64,000 nt of DNA from Carallia brachiata (lineage: Eukaryota; Streptophyta; Magnoliopsida; Malpighiales; Rhizophoraceae). Numbering within the stretch: the first letter of the stretch is position 1; each line of letters starts with the position of its first letter. The notes below the pieces were generated by a model, which saw only the letters and a list, made by a program, of their open reading frames with translations, was not told the DNA's origin and did not search any database. A program made the position numbers and the translations under genes. The stretch covers positions 174,042 to 238,041 of the forward strand of contig JADCRB010000065.1 of NCBI GenBank assembly GCA_021464245.1. The letters are read 5' to 3'. This document shows, in pieces, positions 45,749 to 56,710 of this stretch.

Positions 45749-47638
45749 AAAGGCAAAAGGAAAGGTATTGAGGAAGACAGTACCGGCTCTTCTCTTTTCC
45801 TTGATTTTTTTTTTGGCCGGGGGGGGTGTTGGGAGGGCGGGGGCGGGGTAAACCGGCTCTTATCTATTTAAATCTGTGCCGATGCACATATTTCCACACG
45901 TCCCTACTAGGATTTGAAAATATTAATTTTTTATTATTTTTATTATCAAAATAATTATAGAACATTACTTTTGAAAAAATGAAAGAAATATTATTTTTAA
46001 TTGGAGGATTCCACCATCCGGTCTGTCATTCGTCTGCTTTTTCAGGTCCACCTACGTTATCCATCGAGGAATAAAAAAAAACAATGCCATAATGCCAACT
46101 AATCCTGCTTTAGTTATCGAGTGAAGGATCGTTTCCTATTTTTGCCCTTTTTGAGAGAGAACGAGTGAAGGGTTGTTTGAATACAAGAGTTATTGAGGAG
46201 ACAGTTTCTTGCCCTAAACGACGAACAATTGTGCATTATTTCAGCAAGGCTTTGTTGACATTGTTTGTTGACCATGCCCCAATTTGCCGGGGCCAATGCT
46301 CTTATTATCTGATTGAAATTCTTGTTGTATTATTAAGTAGATATCAGATCTACCGTCTACTCTACATGCGTAATAGATGACCAAAAGAAATTAATGAACA
46401 ACATGCAAAATAAATGGCTTAAGTGATGGCGGTCAAGATCTGGGGCCAACAATTGATACGTCAGAAATAATTGACCAAAGAATTCTATGGCCATTTGTCG
46501 GATGGTTAGGCCCTTACATGGTATGAGAAAGAAATTTGAAAATTTGTCTTTGACGTAACAAATAAGAAATATTTTACAACTATATTTATAAAATGTATAA
46601 TAAAAAAAATAATTTATATTTTATTATTATTATTACATAAATTATAGCAACTGTTACATTACAGAGAATCATCGAGAGAATATTCATCAGGAAATTAACA
46701 TTTATCCTTTTTGGATAAGGGCTAAACAATGACAGAGATGGAGCTTTGACAAGTGGCTGCCCAGACATTCCAAAGGCTGGCAGTGGCCCATCTGTTTGTC
46801 CACTGTCCACTGTCAACTTACAAGCATCGAACATAGCATTGTGCATTTATATAAATCCATTTTTAAGAAAAATCTATGGTATTTACTGAAAATTATCGAA
46901 TTTATAATTGCATTTTTCAGTATAAAATGATAACTATTATATATCAAGCATAATTAATCATTCGTTCGATTATAAATATATACTAGATTCCGTATGGTAG
47001 AATGAGTTTTATTATGCATCTGAAAACATCGTCTATCTTTCCATAAAGTCTGAGTTATACACAAACTTATGTAATTACAAATTTATGAAATAATTTTATA
47101 TATACTTATTAAAAAAGTAGATGAAATCAGAAATCCTCTTAATTTAATTAATTAATTTAGGAGCAGCTGCAGTTTTTTTTTCCACCAATTTGGATAAGCA
47201 TACGGCGTACCATTATGGTGGAAGAGACCAAACCAAAGGTGGTATAAGTCAGCTGATCCTACATGGAATCTCAAACACACACCTGAGCTAGCCCGCATAT
47301 TTGATCTCGACTGAAATGGCAAGAACAAGATAAGACTTCAACATTCCAACTAGCCAGCTGGTGCTTGATAATTCCGGTCAAATTAAATTGGGAATTGACA
47401 GCACATTAATGGATGTTGAAAGAAAAAAGGATATACAACATATTTCTAGTTCTAGCAATAACACTGGAATTGACAATTTAAAATCTTGGCTCCTTGATTT
47501 TGGAATTGGCATGTTTCTCTGCCGGCATGGTGTGCATGCACGCATGTTATTTTCCCATGCTCATACACGTGTCACATAAATTATAGAGATGCTTGTAGTT
47601 GTAAGGTTAATTGTGTGAAGTGATTCTACAACTCACCA
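45749..47638. other. Gene-poor stretch right of element A
   Basis: No gene is supported. A G-rich segment is noted separately at 45819-45848. A minus-strand frame at 46586-46846 begins in a C-rich patch near 46740-46840 (MHNAMFDACKL), but no family is recognised. Confidence 0.45.
45819..45848 (+). other. G-quadruplex-capable G tract
   Basis: Runs of 8, 3, 3, 5 and 4 G separated by one to four bases occur within 30 bp. This satisfies the usual four-run G-quadruplex pattern. It lies about 75 bp beyond the 3' LTR of element A. Confidence 0.7.
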
Positions 47639-48113
47639 ATAAGAATAGTTGGTTTCAAGGCATAGTCTACCATATTATTCAGGTTTGTTGTAACGTACAC
47701 TTCAATATGTAGTGGTTTCAAGGTGTAGTTCACCACTGCTTATGCAATTGACAATCAGAATTGCTAAAATTGTTATATTTTCAAATTTTGAAAATGACGG
47801 GGGATTGTTGGAGAATTTTCAAAATATATAAGATCGTGTCCCCTAATTAATTTGGTGGTTATGGAGATGCGTCCATTGATGAAGAGACACGTTAAAAGAG
47901 TCGTGTCTATTGGACCCAAAAGACTCATCTCTTGACCAAATAATTACCGAATTAATCTCCTTATAACTATATGATATGGTCAGTCACATAAATAGAGAAG
48001 ATAGAAAAATTCATACACTTTTTGTGAGTAATTTTGGATATTACAATAAATTCTCGAGGGCTTGATTTCAGTATTACAACCAACAATCGAGTGTGCTTCA
48101 TTTTATCCTGTAA
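47639..48113 (+). repeat. LTR-like direct repeat, copy 1, with polypurine-like lead
   Basis: This 475-bp block and 49973-50444 share order and about 80 percent identity by eye, ending in TGTGCTTCATTTTATCCTGTAA. Inside each, a purine tract (GACGGGGGAT / GCGGAGGAT) precedes TGTTG (47806 / 50137), as a polypurine tract precedes a 3' LTR. The part after TGTTG would be a roughly 310-bp LTR. Confidence 0.6.
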
Positions 48114-48879
48114 AATTATTTATGGTTCGTGATTTGAATTTTTAAAGAATTAACGTCTAAAACTGTGAAATGATCAAATAAGTTCTTACTTGATTGATGT
48201 ATATCTTATTTTCTTACTTGTTTGATGACATTAATTAAGAATATCTATGATATGTGGAAAAATCAAGAGTTATAGTAATTGTTTTGGGATAAACATGATG
48301 ATTAAGGCAACTAGGAACATGTCATGTTATATTTTTTATTCTGCCTTGTGAATTGTCTCGTTGATTGCATGTAAATAATGTCAAACATATTTTGGGGTTA
48401 ATGTGTGACATGCATAATAAATAATTACACACATGTAGTAACAAATGTGCACAATAAATGCCTTTTTAATACACTGAGTACCCCTTGAATAAGTAAATTA
48501 TGTTCATGATAGTAGACTAATTGCATGGTAAATTTTTGTGTATATGCACATAGTTACATATATACATGGTAAATCTTTAAATGCATATTCTTGGCATGTC
48601 AAGTAAGAATATTTATTTGACCTTTGTTTGTTTTGTCAATTTTAATTTAATTAAATATGCATGAGATATGCATAAGACAAGTCAAGTGGAATCGTTCCAC
48701 GAGATCAGGTATAGTCATTGTTGGAATTTGTAATTCAAATCCAAAGGATACAAGAAGAGACACCTTGAGCATAGAAAAGAAAAAAAAATTTCCTTTTTAA
48801 TTCCTTACTAGCTATGTGCTAGAGATGAAATTTATAGAATTATAATTCCAAGAGACACCAAATTAAAATGTAGAAAAGT

Positions 48880-49195
48880 GACTTTTCATGAAGAGAGTCA
48901 TGACCATTGATACGAAGAGACGCGATTTTTCATGAGAAAAGACGAGACTCTTCAAAAAAAAAGACGTTACTCTTTAGGTGAAGAAACGTGACTCTTCAAA
49001 GGAAAAGACATGACTTTTGATAGGAAAAGACATGACCATTAGTAGAAAGGGACGCGAACTTTTATGGGAAAAAATGCGACCTTTCATACAAAGAGATGTG
49101 ACTCTTCATAGAAAGAGATGCGACCTTTCATGGAAAGAGATATAATCCTTTGTGGGGAAAAAACGTATTCTTTCGCAAAAAGTCATGACTTTTTA
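48880..49195 (+). repeat. Degenerate ~24-bp tandem repeat (GACGCGACTCTTCAT type)
   Basis: About a dozen units around GAAAAGACRYGACTCTTCAT follow each other with point changes (for example AAGAGATGCGACCTTTCATG). The array lies between the two LTR-like copies. It is noncoding and lacks conserved spacers, so it is not CRISPR-like. Confidence 0.65.
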
Positions 49196-49972
49196 TAAGT
49201 GACTATTCAAAATATTTTCACAAGTCAAATTATTTTCTTTCTTTTACAAATAAAAGAAAGTAGCACATGACTTATAGACAATTATGCTGTAGTATAGACA
49301 AACTAATATAAATACTGTGACGCTCGTGGATCACGACCATTAGAGTAAGTGCCTTTAATTTATTTAAAGTTAATAACCTTTTATAGTGAAAGGGTGAGAT
49401 GTTAACCGTTATATTAACGGTATCTCTTAACGTGTAATTTGTGATATCATGGTAATTAGATAAGACTTTTAAAAAGTCAATCGCATGTTAAAAGAAAGTT
49501 AATCCTTAACTAAAATGTTAACAAGAACTTAATGAACGAGTCATCAAATGAGGGATGGGTTTAAGTCCATACTTATTGATCGCCGATGATGGAACCTCGA
49601 CTCAACACTTACTCAACACTTGATACAACGTCAAGTCTTGAGTTCAATAAGTCAAAGTACATCATTAGTGTGATTTGAAGCACTATAAAAAAAATTTTCT
49701 CCATCCCAAGTGTTCATAATGCTTGATACTCGCAGTTAATTGGGAGATTGAGTTTTAAAAACTCTTAACAGACTTGAAAGGGTGCTTTAAAGCGGGAGCC
49801 CTAGTCTGCCTATGTGAATGTGGAATGTGTAGGCCGTTCCAATAAATTTAAGGACTTGACTTTAAAACATTTATAAAAAAATATAAACACAATGACCTTT
49901 AATGTGTCAATTATTAAAAAGAGAAGTATAATATTGTATAGTCAAATGTGTAGAATATTTCTACAGGATATT

Positions 49973-50444
49973 AATAAGAATAGTTGGTTCAAAACTTGTC
50001 TACCATACTATTCAGATATGTTGTAACGCATATTTCACTACGTAAGGTTCAATTTGTGGGATACCTTTACTTATGCATTTGACTTCTAGAATTGCGAAGA
50101 ATCCGTTACATTTTCTTATTTAAAATAGCGGAGGATTGTTGAGGAAATTTCAAAATAAAAAAGTCGTGTCCCCTAGTTAATTTGGTGGTTATGGATATGT
50201 GTCTATTGATGAAAGGATATGTTGAATAGTCGTGTCCATTAGACTCAAAAGACGCATTTCTTGGTCAAATAACTATCTTATTATTCTCCCTGTAAATATG
50301 TGAATTGGCCATTCACATAGATATAGAAAAGATAGAAAAATCCATACACTTTTTGTGAGTAATTTTCGATGTTACAATAACTTCTCGAGAGTTTGATTTC
50401 AGTATTACAACCTGCAGTCGAGTGTGCTTCATTTTATCCTGTAA
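49973..50444 (+). repeat. LTR-like direct repeat, copy 2
   Basis: This is the partner of 47639-48113, with the same polypurine-like GCGGAGGAT and TGTTG start and the same CATTTTATCCTGTAA end. Confidence 0.6.
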
Positions 50445-50599
50445 GGGAATTCACATTATACCTCTATTGCAATTTAGTGAGAGCGAATTTTGCCTTAAAG
50501 GAAGTAGTGTTTGTTATACGACTTAAAGCAATTCTTTCATTTTCAGATTTACGTATGATAACGACTGCATGACAACGAGTGCGGATTAACCATCAATTA

Positions 50600-51350
50600 A
50601 GGGTCTATTTGGTATACTTGTCTGATATTAATATTATTGATTATTACTACTGATTGTTACTACTGACTGCTGATTACTAATTGTTATTGTCTGTTGCTAA
50701 TTTTTAAAAAAACTAATAAAGAATTTGGCTAGTTTTATACTTACTGTTACTGTTAAATAATTAAATGACTGATTTAGATATTTAATTTACATTAATTTAT
50801 TATATTAACAAAATTATGTTCATATTTTATAATTTTATTTTTAGAATAAACATTCTATAAATAATATTGACAGTTTTCTCTTTTAATTTTTATTTTTTAA
50901 AAAAATAATTAATGTTTACTAGATAGAAAAAAAAATATAATATTTGAAATATTTTTTTAAGTGTCAATATTAATAAAAATTTGAAGTGAAAAATTAATTA
51001 TTTAAGAATTATTGAAAAATAAAAATGTTGCATTTATATAAATATTGATGAAGTTGAGTAACAACTAATAAATTATATTCATGTGGTAAATAAAATAATA
51101 ATAAAATTGTATAAATATTGTATGAGAGTAATTTAGTGTATATAAATTATTATTAATATTAAATACTAAAAATTAACCTAAAAATTAGTAAAAAGTAATT
51201 TTGAATTACTTTTCAATTAGTTATTTTTAAGATGTCGTATAAAGAAATAAATAAAATCAAATAACAATAAAAAAATTAATCAAACACTTATTTTCTTATT
51301 TTTTTTAAAATAAAATATAAATACATTATTAAAAGTGAACTCAAACACCT
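50600..51350. mobile_element. hAT-like MITE, copy 2
   Basis: It starts AGGGTCTATTTGG and ends TCAAACACCT. Its interior aligns along its length with 32893-33627 (GATTACTACTGATTGTTA near the start, TCAATTAGTT near the end). Noncoding. Confidence 0.65.
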
Positions 51351-54300
51351 CATAAGTCATCTTACAGAAGTTTCAATAAGCTCGTAGATATTATACCCAA
51401 AAAGAAGTGGAAAAAAAAAAACAGTTGCAGACTTTGAAAAAAAAAACAATAAGAAGGAATAAGACTCGCGCGAATGATCCTTGTCTTGTGGCCTACAAGG
51501 ACCACTGCCTTCAGTGATCCCTGCCCCCTTAGTTGTAGCCTATGCAAAAGGGTCAAAGTTGGCTTTCAATGTCAACTCATAGCCCTTCGAAATGAATGAA
51601 ATTTAGCCACCAAATTGATGCGGAAGGAGGACTGCCACAATTTGGTACCTTTTATGCACATTTAAGAGATTTTTTATCTAAAAATAAAATTTTAAATATA
51701 TATATATATATGTATATTATTTTAATAAAATGACTTCATTTTATCGGGCCTTATCCTCATTTTGTGTCCCAATAATAAGACTCCCTTGTTCCAGTGACAG
51801 GACCAAAAAAGTTTTTGTAAAGTGTTGTCGGTAGTCAAGTGACAAAGCCACGTTGAAGGCAGTGGAGGTAAATGCCTCGACTCAAAAAATAATTTTGTTA
51901 TAATTTAAATGAAATACAATTTTACTTTCGCTCAAACAACAACAAAACCAAAAAAAAAAAAAAAAAACAAAGAACTCTAAGTCAAAGGGAAGGTAACTAC
52001 ATATGAACTTTCTAGTTTCCACAATTCTATACCCTATCTTGTAATTTTTATCATGATTTTATAATTTTATTCCTTGTTTTAGAGACCATTTTAGTTTTAA
52101 GAGTGTTTAAAATATTGTTGGGGGAGTAACTGCTTAAGTTTAAAATTTTTGATGTTATGCCTTTTTTTCCTTTGAGTACTTATCTTCTCATCATCAATCA
52201 TCATTTTTTAAGGTTAGAAATTAATATAAATAAAGAAGATTGTCTTTTATGATCAAACTATTCATTGAAATAAATCTCATTTCAAAAGCTATTTTTATTT
52301 TTTAACGGACTCCAGGAAACTTATGAGAGCTTTACTAGAATGTTGGCCTTTAACATTTGCGCGTGTGTGTGTGTATGTTTTATGTTTACATCTCGTCAAA
52401 CATATAAAATAAGATCACAATAATAAGCTTGTTCTCTTGGGTTGGACCAAGTCGATAAATAGAATTTTTTTCCCTTCTTTTGACCCTTTCATATAATCTT
52501 GTGGGAGATACATGGAGGGGCGTAAGAAAGGAAAGAAGTAAGGAACTTCGCTCACAGCGGGCTTCCTTGAACAGCCACCCACGAGCTTCCAGGCAAAAAT
52601 ACTGGCTGGAAAAAGTTGGAGAAACATGAAACTTGCACATTTACGTGAAGCTTCAAACCTTCCAATGTTGGAGAAAAAAAATGCTAGACAAGTATAATTT
52701 TTGAAAACAGAATTTGTGGTGATGAAACCTCAGGTCAAGCAAAAACTTGGATATATCTGGCGGCAAGAATTCAAAGATGCTACAAGTCAAACTAGTTTAA
52801 TATAAATGTTGAACCAACATGAGAAATTTATATAGTCAATATATTCTTCTGACGTCTATTACTTGGAATGATACAGTTGACCTTCGACTTCATTTCCCGA
52901 GCAAAATAGTATGAGAGAAGCGGTAAATAGTCAGGACATTAACAAATATTAGAAAGACATAATTTAACTTTCTTTTTAAATTTTTAAAGAGTCTAATAAA
53001 AAATAATTATGTGACCTCATGTTCAACTCAAACTTTGATTGTCTCGGTATAAAAGTGGCAAACATAAAAAATGTACAACATTATGTTTATTTTTATTTGA
53101 TACCAAGTTTTGTCCTTTAAGCTAATAGAATTGTCGTCCTCATACCAGTCTTATAACGTCGAGTTGGAGTCAATTTTCTCATCGTTACTTGTGAAGCGAT
53201 AATCAAAATTTCAAATGCATTTTTCGTACGCAAAACAGAAAAGATTCTAAGGCATCTAGAAGAGGAAGGAAAAATCGAAAGCAAGTTGAAAAGGTAGCTA
53301 AGTTTATTTTAAAAAGTTACAAAAATGCATTTCTATAACAGAAAATTGCAAGTAATAATCAACAATTCTTTTGTTGGTTGTCTCATTCTCCATTGGCCCA
53401 ACATAGGCAAATACACAAAGCAAGACCATTAGGGTACTTAAAATTAAGCAATTTCTTTTGTGTTGTGGTAAGTGTATCATAGTAAGTTGATACCTTCACA
53501 TGTAGTTAATATAGAAGTTATTAGAGATCCTGAGCTCGGATCAATATATGAATCATGAGAATTAAAGGAATAGAAGAGGGCTACTGTATAAATCAAAAAA
53601 AAAAAAAAAGGCAACCAATTCTCGTTACAATATGAATCAAATTAGAAATTTTGGCTAATTAATTAAGCTGCATTTTGTACTGGAATACTTAAATGTTAAT
53701 ATTATATTACTGTATTAATTTGGTGATAGTGTATGCATTTTGCGTTTCTAGTTTGGTCCATAATCTTACTTAGTATGGTGGATTAAGCTTATTTCTCCCT
53801 GTTGGAGTATGAGATATTAATTTCGTATTATAAAGGAAGAAAGAAATAAAGTAATATATAGTATAATTAAAAAAATTTATAACTTAAATCTTAATATTTT
53901 GAGTAAAATAAGGTGTCTAGAAGTTCATTAAGTATTACTTACCTTTTTTTCCTCTAATAGTTCATCTAAGTTATAAAATCTTACACTTCCACAAATCTTT
54001 ATATAATATTAGAACCCATTTTCACCACTCCCCACATTAACTCGAACTTATAGAACCTAAATAAGCTAATTTTCAAGAAAAAAATAAAACAACATGTAAG
54101 TGCGCATTGGCAAAATCTTTAGACTCCGGATCTTCCATTTTATTTAGATTAGAAGTTTCTTTCAAGACTTTAATGATATGACATAAGTGCATGCTCATGA
54201 ATCATAATACATAGACAACTGCGGGCTAAAAAAAATAAATGAATTCGGATCAAAAATAAATAAATAAATAAATAATACACCGACAACTGTTTATGTAAGG

Positions 54301-54885
54301 TACTACCAGACATATTATTAATAAAGTAATAATTAATTACGATGTTCAACATATAAAACGTTTAGTTAATGCATAATTTATTTGCTTAAAAAACACATCG
54401 TGGAAAGACCACAAAAAATAAAAAAATAAAAAACACAACGTCGTCATTATTTGAGTGGAGGGATAAGAAAAGGCAATCAACCCAAGTACACCTCACCCAG
54501 TCATAGCCTTATAGTTAAACCTCTGATTTTACATCATTCAACATTAACCAGATAACGTTATTGAGAAAGCCGTCTAGATTATAACTTTCTGCATTTTTCT
54601 TTTTGTTAAATTAAAATGAGAAAGCGGATGTGACCTGCCGATATTTCCGTCGATAAGCATTGCACCATGTCATTATAGTGGGACAGTATGTCTAAATAGT
54701 TATGGCAGTCACAAACCCCAATACTAGCATAAGTTTATCCCTATTGTATGTTTTGATAAGATTCAACTTAAAACTTATTATCAACGCATTCGAAAATTAT
54801 CACTAAACCACTGTGTGCAGTGGTATTTTCTGCTTTTTTTAACAGCATACGGTGATAGTTCCGTGAGAGTCATTTACTTGTTACT
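51351..54885. other. AT-rich gene-poor stretch
   Basis: No gene is supported. The minus-strand frames at 51362-51556 and 52386-52640 have no recognisable domain. Short GT and AT microsatellites occur near 52362-52374, 51699-51712 and 54255-54275. Confidence 0.5.
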
Positions 54886-54889
54886 GCCT

Positions 54890-55110
54890 CGAGTCCATAC
54901 CTTGTGAAGCATTTGGTACTGGTAAATGGCTCGTAGCCTCTCTCAGATCGAGTCGAGTGCTTTGTGACATTGATTGGGCTTACATGGTCCTTTAACCACT
55001 GAACGCTACACGCATCGCTGCTTCAAATGAGCTGTCGGCCCAACTCCATATTGGCCCAAGATAGATAATTTGTAAATGGGCACCTATCTTGTCTTAACAA
55101 GAGAATGGGC
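54890..55110 (+). repeat. Duplicated block, copy without SINE (empty site)
   Basis: Words shared in order with 55505-55756 and 55964-55995 include TAAATGGCTC, GTCGCTGCTTCAAA-type, CGGCCCA and TTGTAAATGGGCACC, then a CTTGTCTT-ACAAGAGAA-GGGCGG end. Here nothing interrupts the end, so it serves as the empty-site counterpart of the SINE insertion. Confidence 0.65.
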
Positions 55111-55504
55111 GGGAGTTGGGCCTGAAACTGGGAACGAAAAAAACTTGGCTGAAATGTCTTGGATGCCTGGCTTTCAAATTTCAATGATGCAGCCCATATG
55201 CCAGCCCACGCCAGCTGGAACAAATGAAACTCTTTTCATTCAAAATAGAAACAAAGTCTAATTTTGTCTATAATCCCATTAGATAGTTACGGTATTCCTC
55301 TCATCAGATAGTGAACTATAAATTTAACTCTATCACTTAATTCTAACAAGATTCAAACATTAATATTTCATAAGAATTTGAATCCCTTTATTCAGACTTC
55401 TTTTTTTTTCTATCTAATTTAACTTAGACTAATTGTGTTCCCTTCTCTTTTGGTCATAATTGTGTTCACTTTCTAGCACAATATCTTCAAAAAATTGGAT
55501 GGAT

Positions 55505-55756
55505 AAAGGTAAATGGCTCATATTCTGTTTTTTGGTCAAATAAATGGCTCATATTCTCATGATCAAGTCAAGTGCCTTTTGATGTTTGGTTGGACCCAAA
55601 TAGTCCACCAACCAAATTTTAAACACTAAACGGCGTCGCTGCTTCAAAAAGCTTCAGCAATTTACCTTCGGCTTTGAGCATCTATCATCGGCCCATCACT
55701 ACATCGGCCCACATTGTAGATAGAAGCTTTTGTAAATGGGCACCTTCTTTCTTGTC
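55505..55756 (+). repeat. Duplicated block, copy interrupted by SINE
   Basis: It aligns with 54890-55085 and continues after the SINE at 55964-55995 (TTGATGACAAGAGAAGAGAA-AGGGGCGG). It ends in the 16-bp target site CACCTTCTTTCTTGTC. Confidence 0.65.
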
Positions 55757-55947
55757 TTTTTTTTTTTTTTTTTTGACCATTGTAACGATTAGTGATTAGT
55801 AAGTTAGGATGTTAGAGGGGAGGGGAGATGGACAATGCCCTTTAAAGCCACCAATGGGCCAAAGGGGCAGGTGGGGATCGAACCCCCACCTGCCAAAGGG
55901 GCATGCTTAAGCATGCCCCCGTTGCCAACCAGGCTAAGCCTGGTTGA
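55757..55947 (-). mobile_element. tRNA-derived SINE with poly-A tail and perfect 16-bp target duplication
   Basis: On the minus strand it has a box A-like TTAGCCTGGTTGGCAAC and a box B GGGTTCGATCCCC, and ends in an 18-A tail (plus strand T run 55757-55774). The 16-bp CACCTTCTTTCTTGTC is present exactly at 55741-55756 and 55948-55963. The 54890-55110 paralogue gives the empty site. The head contains strong self-complementary segments (CAACCAGGCTTAGCCTGGTTG and GGGGCATGCTTAAGCATGCCCC). Confidence 0.85.
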
Positions 55948-55995
55948 CACCTTCTTTCTTGTCTTGATGACAAGAGAAGAGAATAGGGGCGGTGC

Positions 55996-56489
55996 CTTAG
56001 AGCAGCAGTTAAGAATTAAAACTTTTATTTCAAAAATTATGAACTTTCATTTAAAAGAATATAAAATTTATAAAAATAAAAAATATTATTTTTATTAAAT
56101 AACTTATAATTTAATCAGAACTTCAAAGGACTCAAAATGAACGGCGGATGGAGAACGTGGAACGGCAGCAGCTTGGGGCTGAAAATTGAAACGGTGTCGT
56201 ATCGTTGACTAAAAAACTAAAAAACCCTTAGTACACATGGCAGTCGGATGGAGGACGTTCTGGCTAGTCAAATCTCTGTCAGCAATTTGGCGATGGGCCC
56301 ACTTTGCAAAGGCTTTCTCTCAGGTCTCAACTTCAATTCATCCTTCCTTCCTTTCTGGTGGACGGAGCCAGAAATTGCAAATGAAAAAAAAAAAAAGAAA
56401 AAAAAAAACAATTGAGGGAAGAAATTAAAAAATTGAAATTGAAATTGGAAAAACCTTTGCCAAAAATCCAGACAACGCGTGTCGTCGAT
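55996..56489. other. Intergenic, upstream of the ALP1-like gene
   Basis: AT-rich with A runs at 56382-56409. It may include promoter sequence, but no clear TATA box was chosen. Confidence 0.4.
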
Positions 56490-56710
56490 TGTGGGAAGAG
56501 TCACTGGAATCTTCCACTCTCTCACACACACCACACCACAAACGCACAGACTCCAAGAGAAACGTTTCTCTGCTTTTACAAGTTTTCTTTTCAACGGCAT
56601 TCTTCGATACATCCGACGCCCCTACACGGTTTCCTGCTGCTGCTTTCTCGCCGCTTGCGGCGGAGCCGACCACCGCCTATCGTTTATTGTTTCTCAGGAA
56701 TGTGCGTTTT
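56490..56710 (+). other. Probable 5'-UTR exon of the ALP1-like gene
   Basis: This segment is richer in C and GC than its surroundings, with CT-rich stretches (TTCCACTCTCTCACACACACC) typical of plant 5' leaders. It is followed by about 2.9 kb of T-rich, intron-like DNA up to the ATG at 59648. Overlapping frames in it (56412-56873) are compositional. No transcript evidence is available. Confidence 0.4.

Larger units (their letters stand above)
47806..50444 (+). mobile_element. Putative small non-autonomous LTR element or tandem LTR array
   Basis: Two LTR-like copies (47806-48113 and 50137-50444) flank about 2 kb without coding potential. The polypurine-like side is also duplicated to the left of the first LTR. 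The arrangement is therefore internal end-LTR-internal-LTR, as produced by recombination between tandem TRIM-like elements. I found no recognisable primer-binding site or target duplication. Confidence 0.45.
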
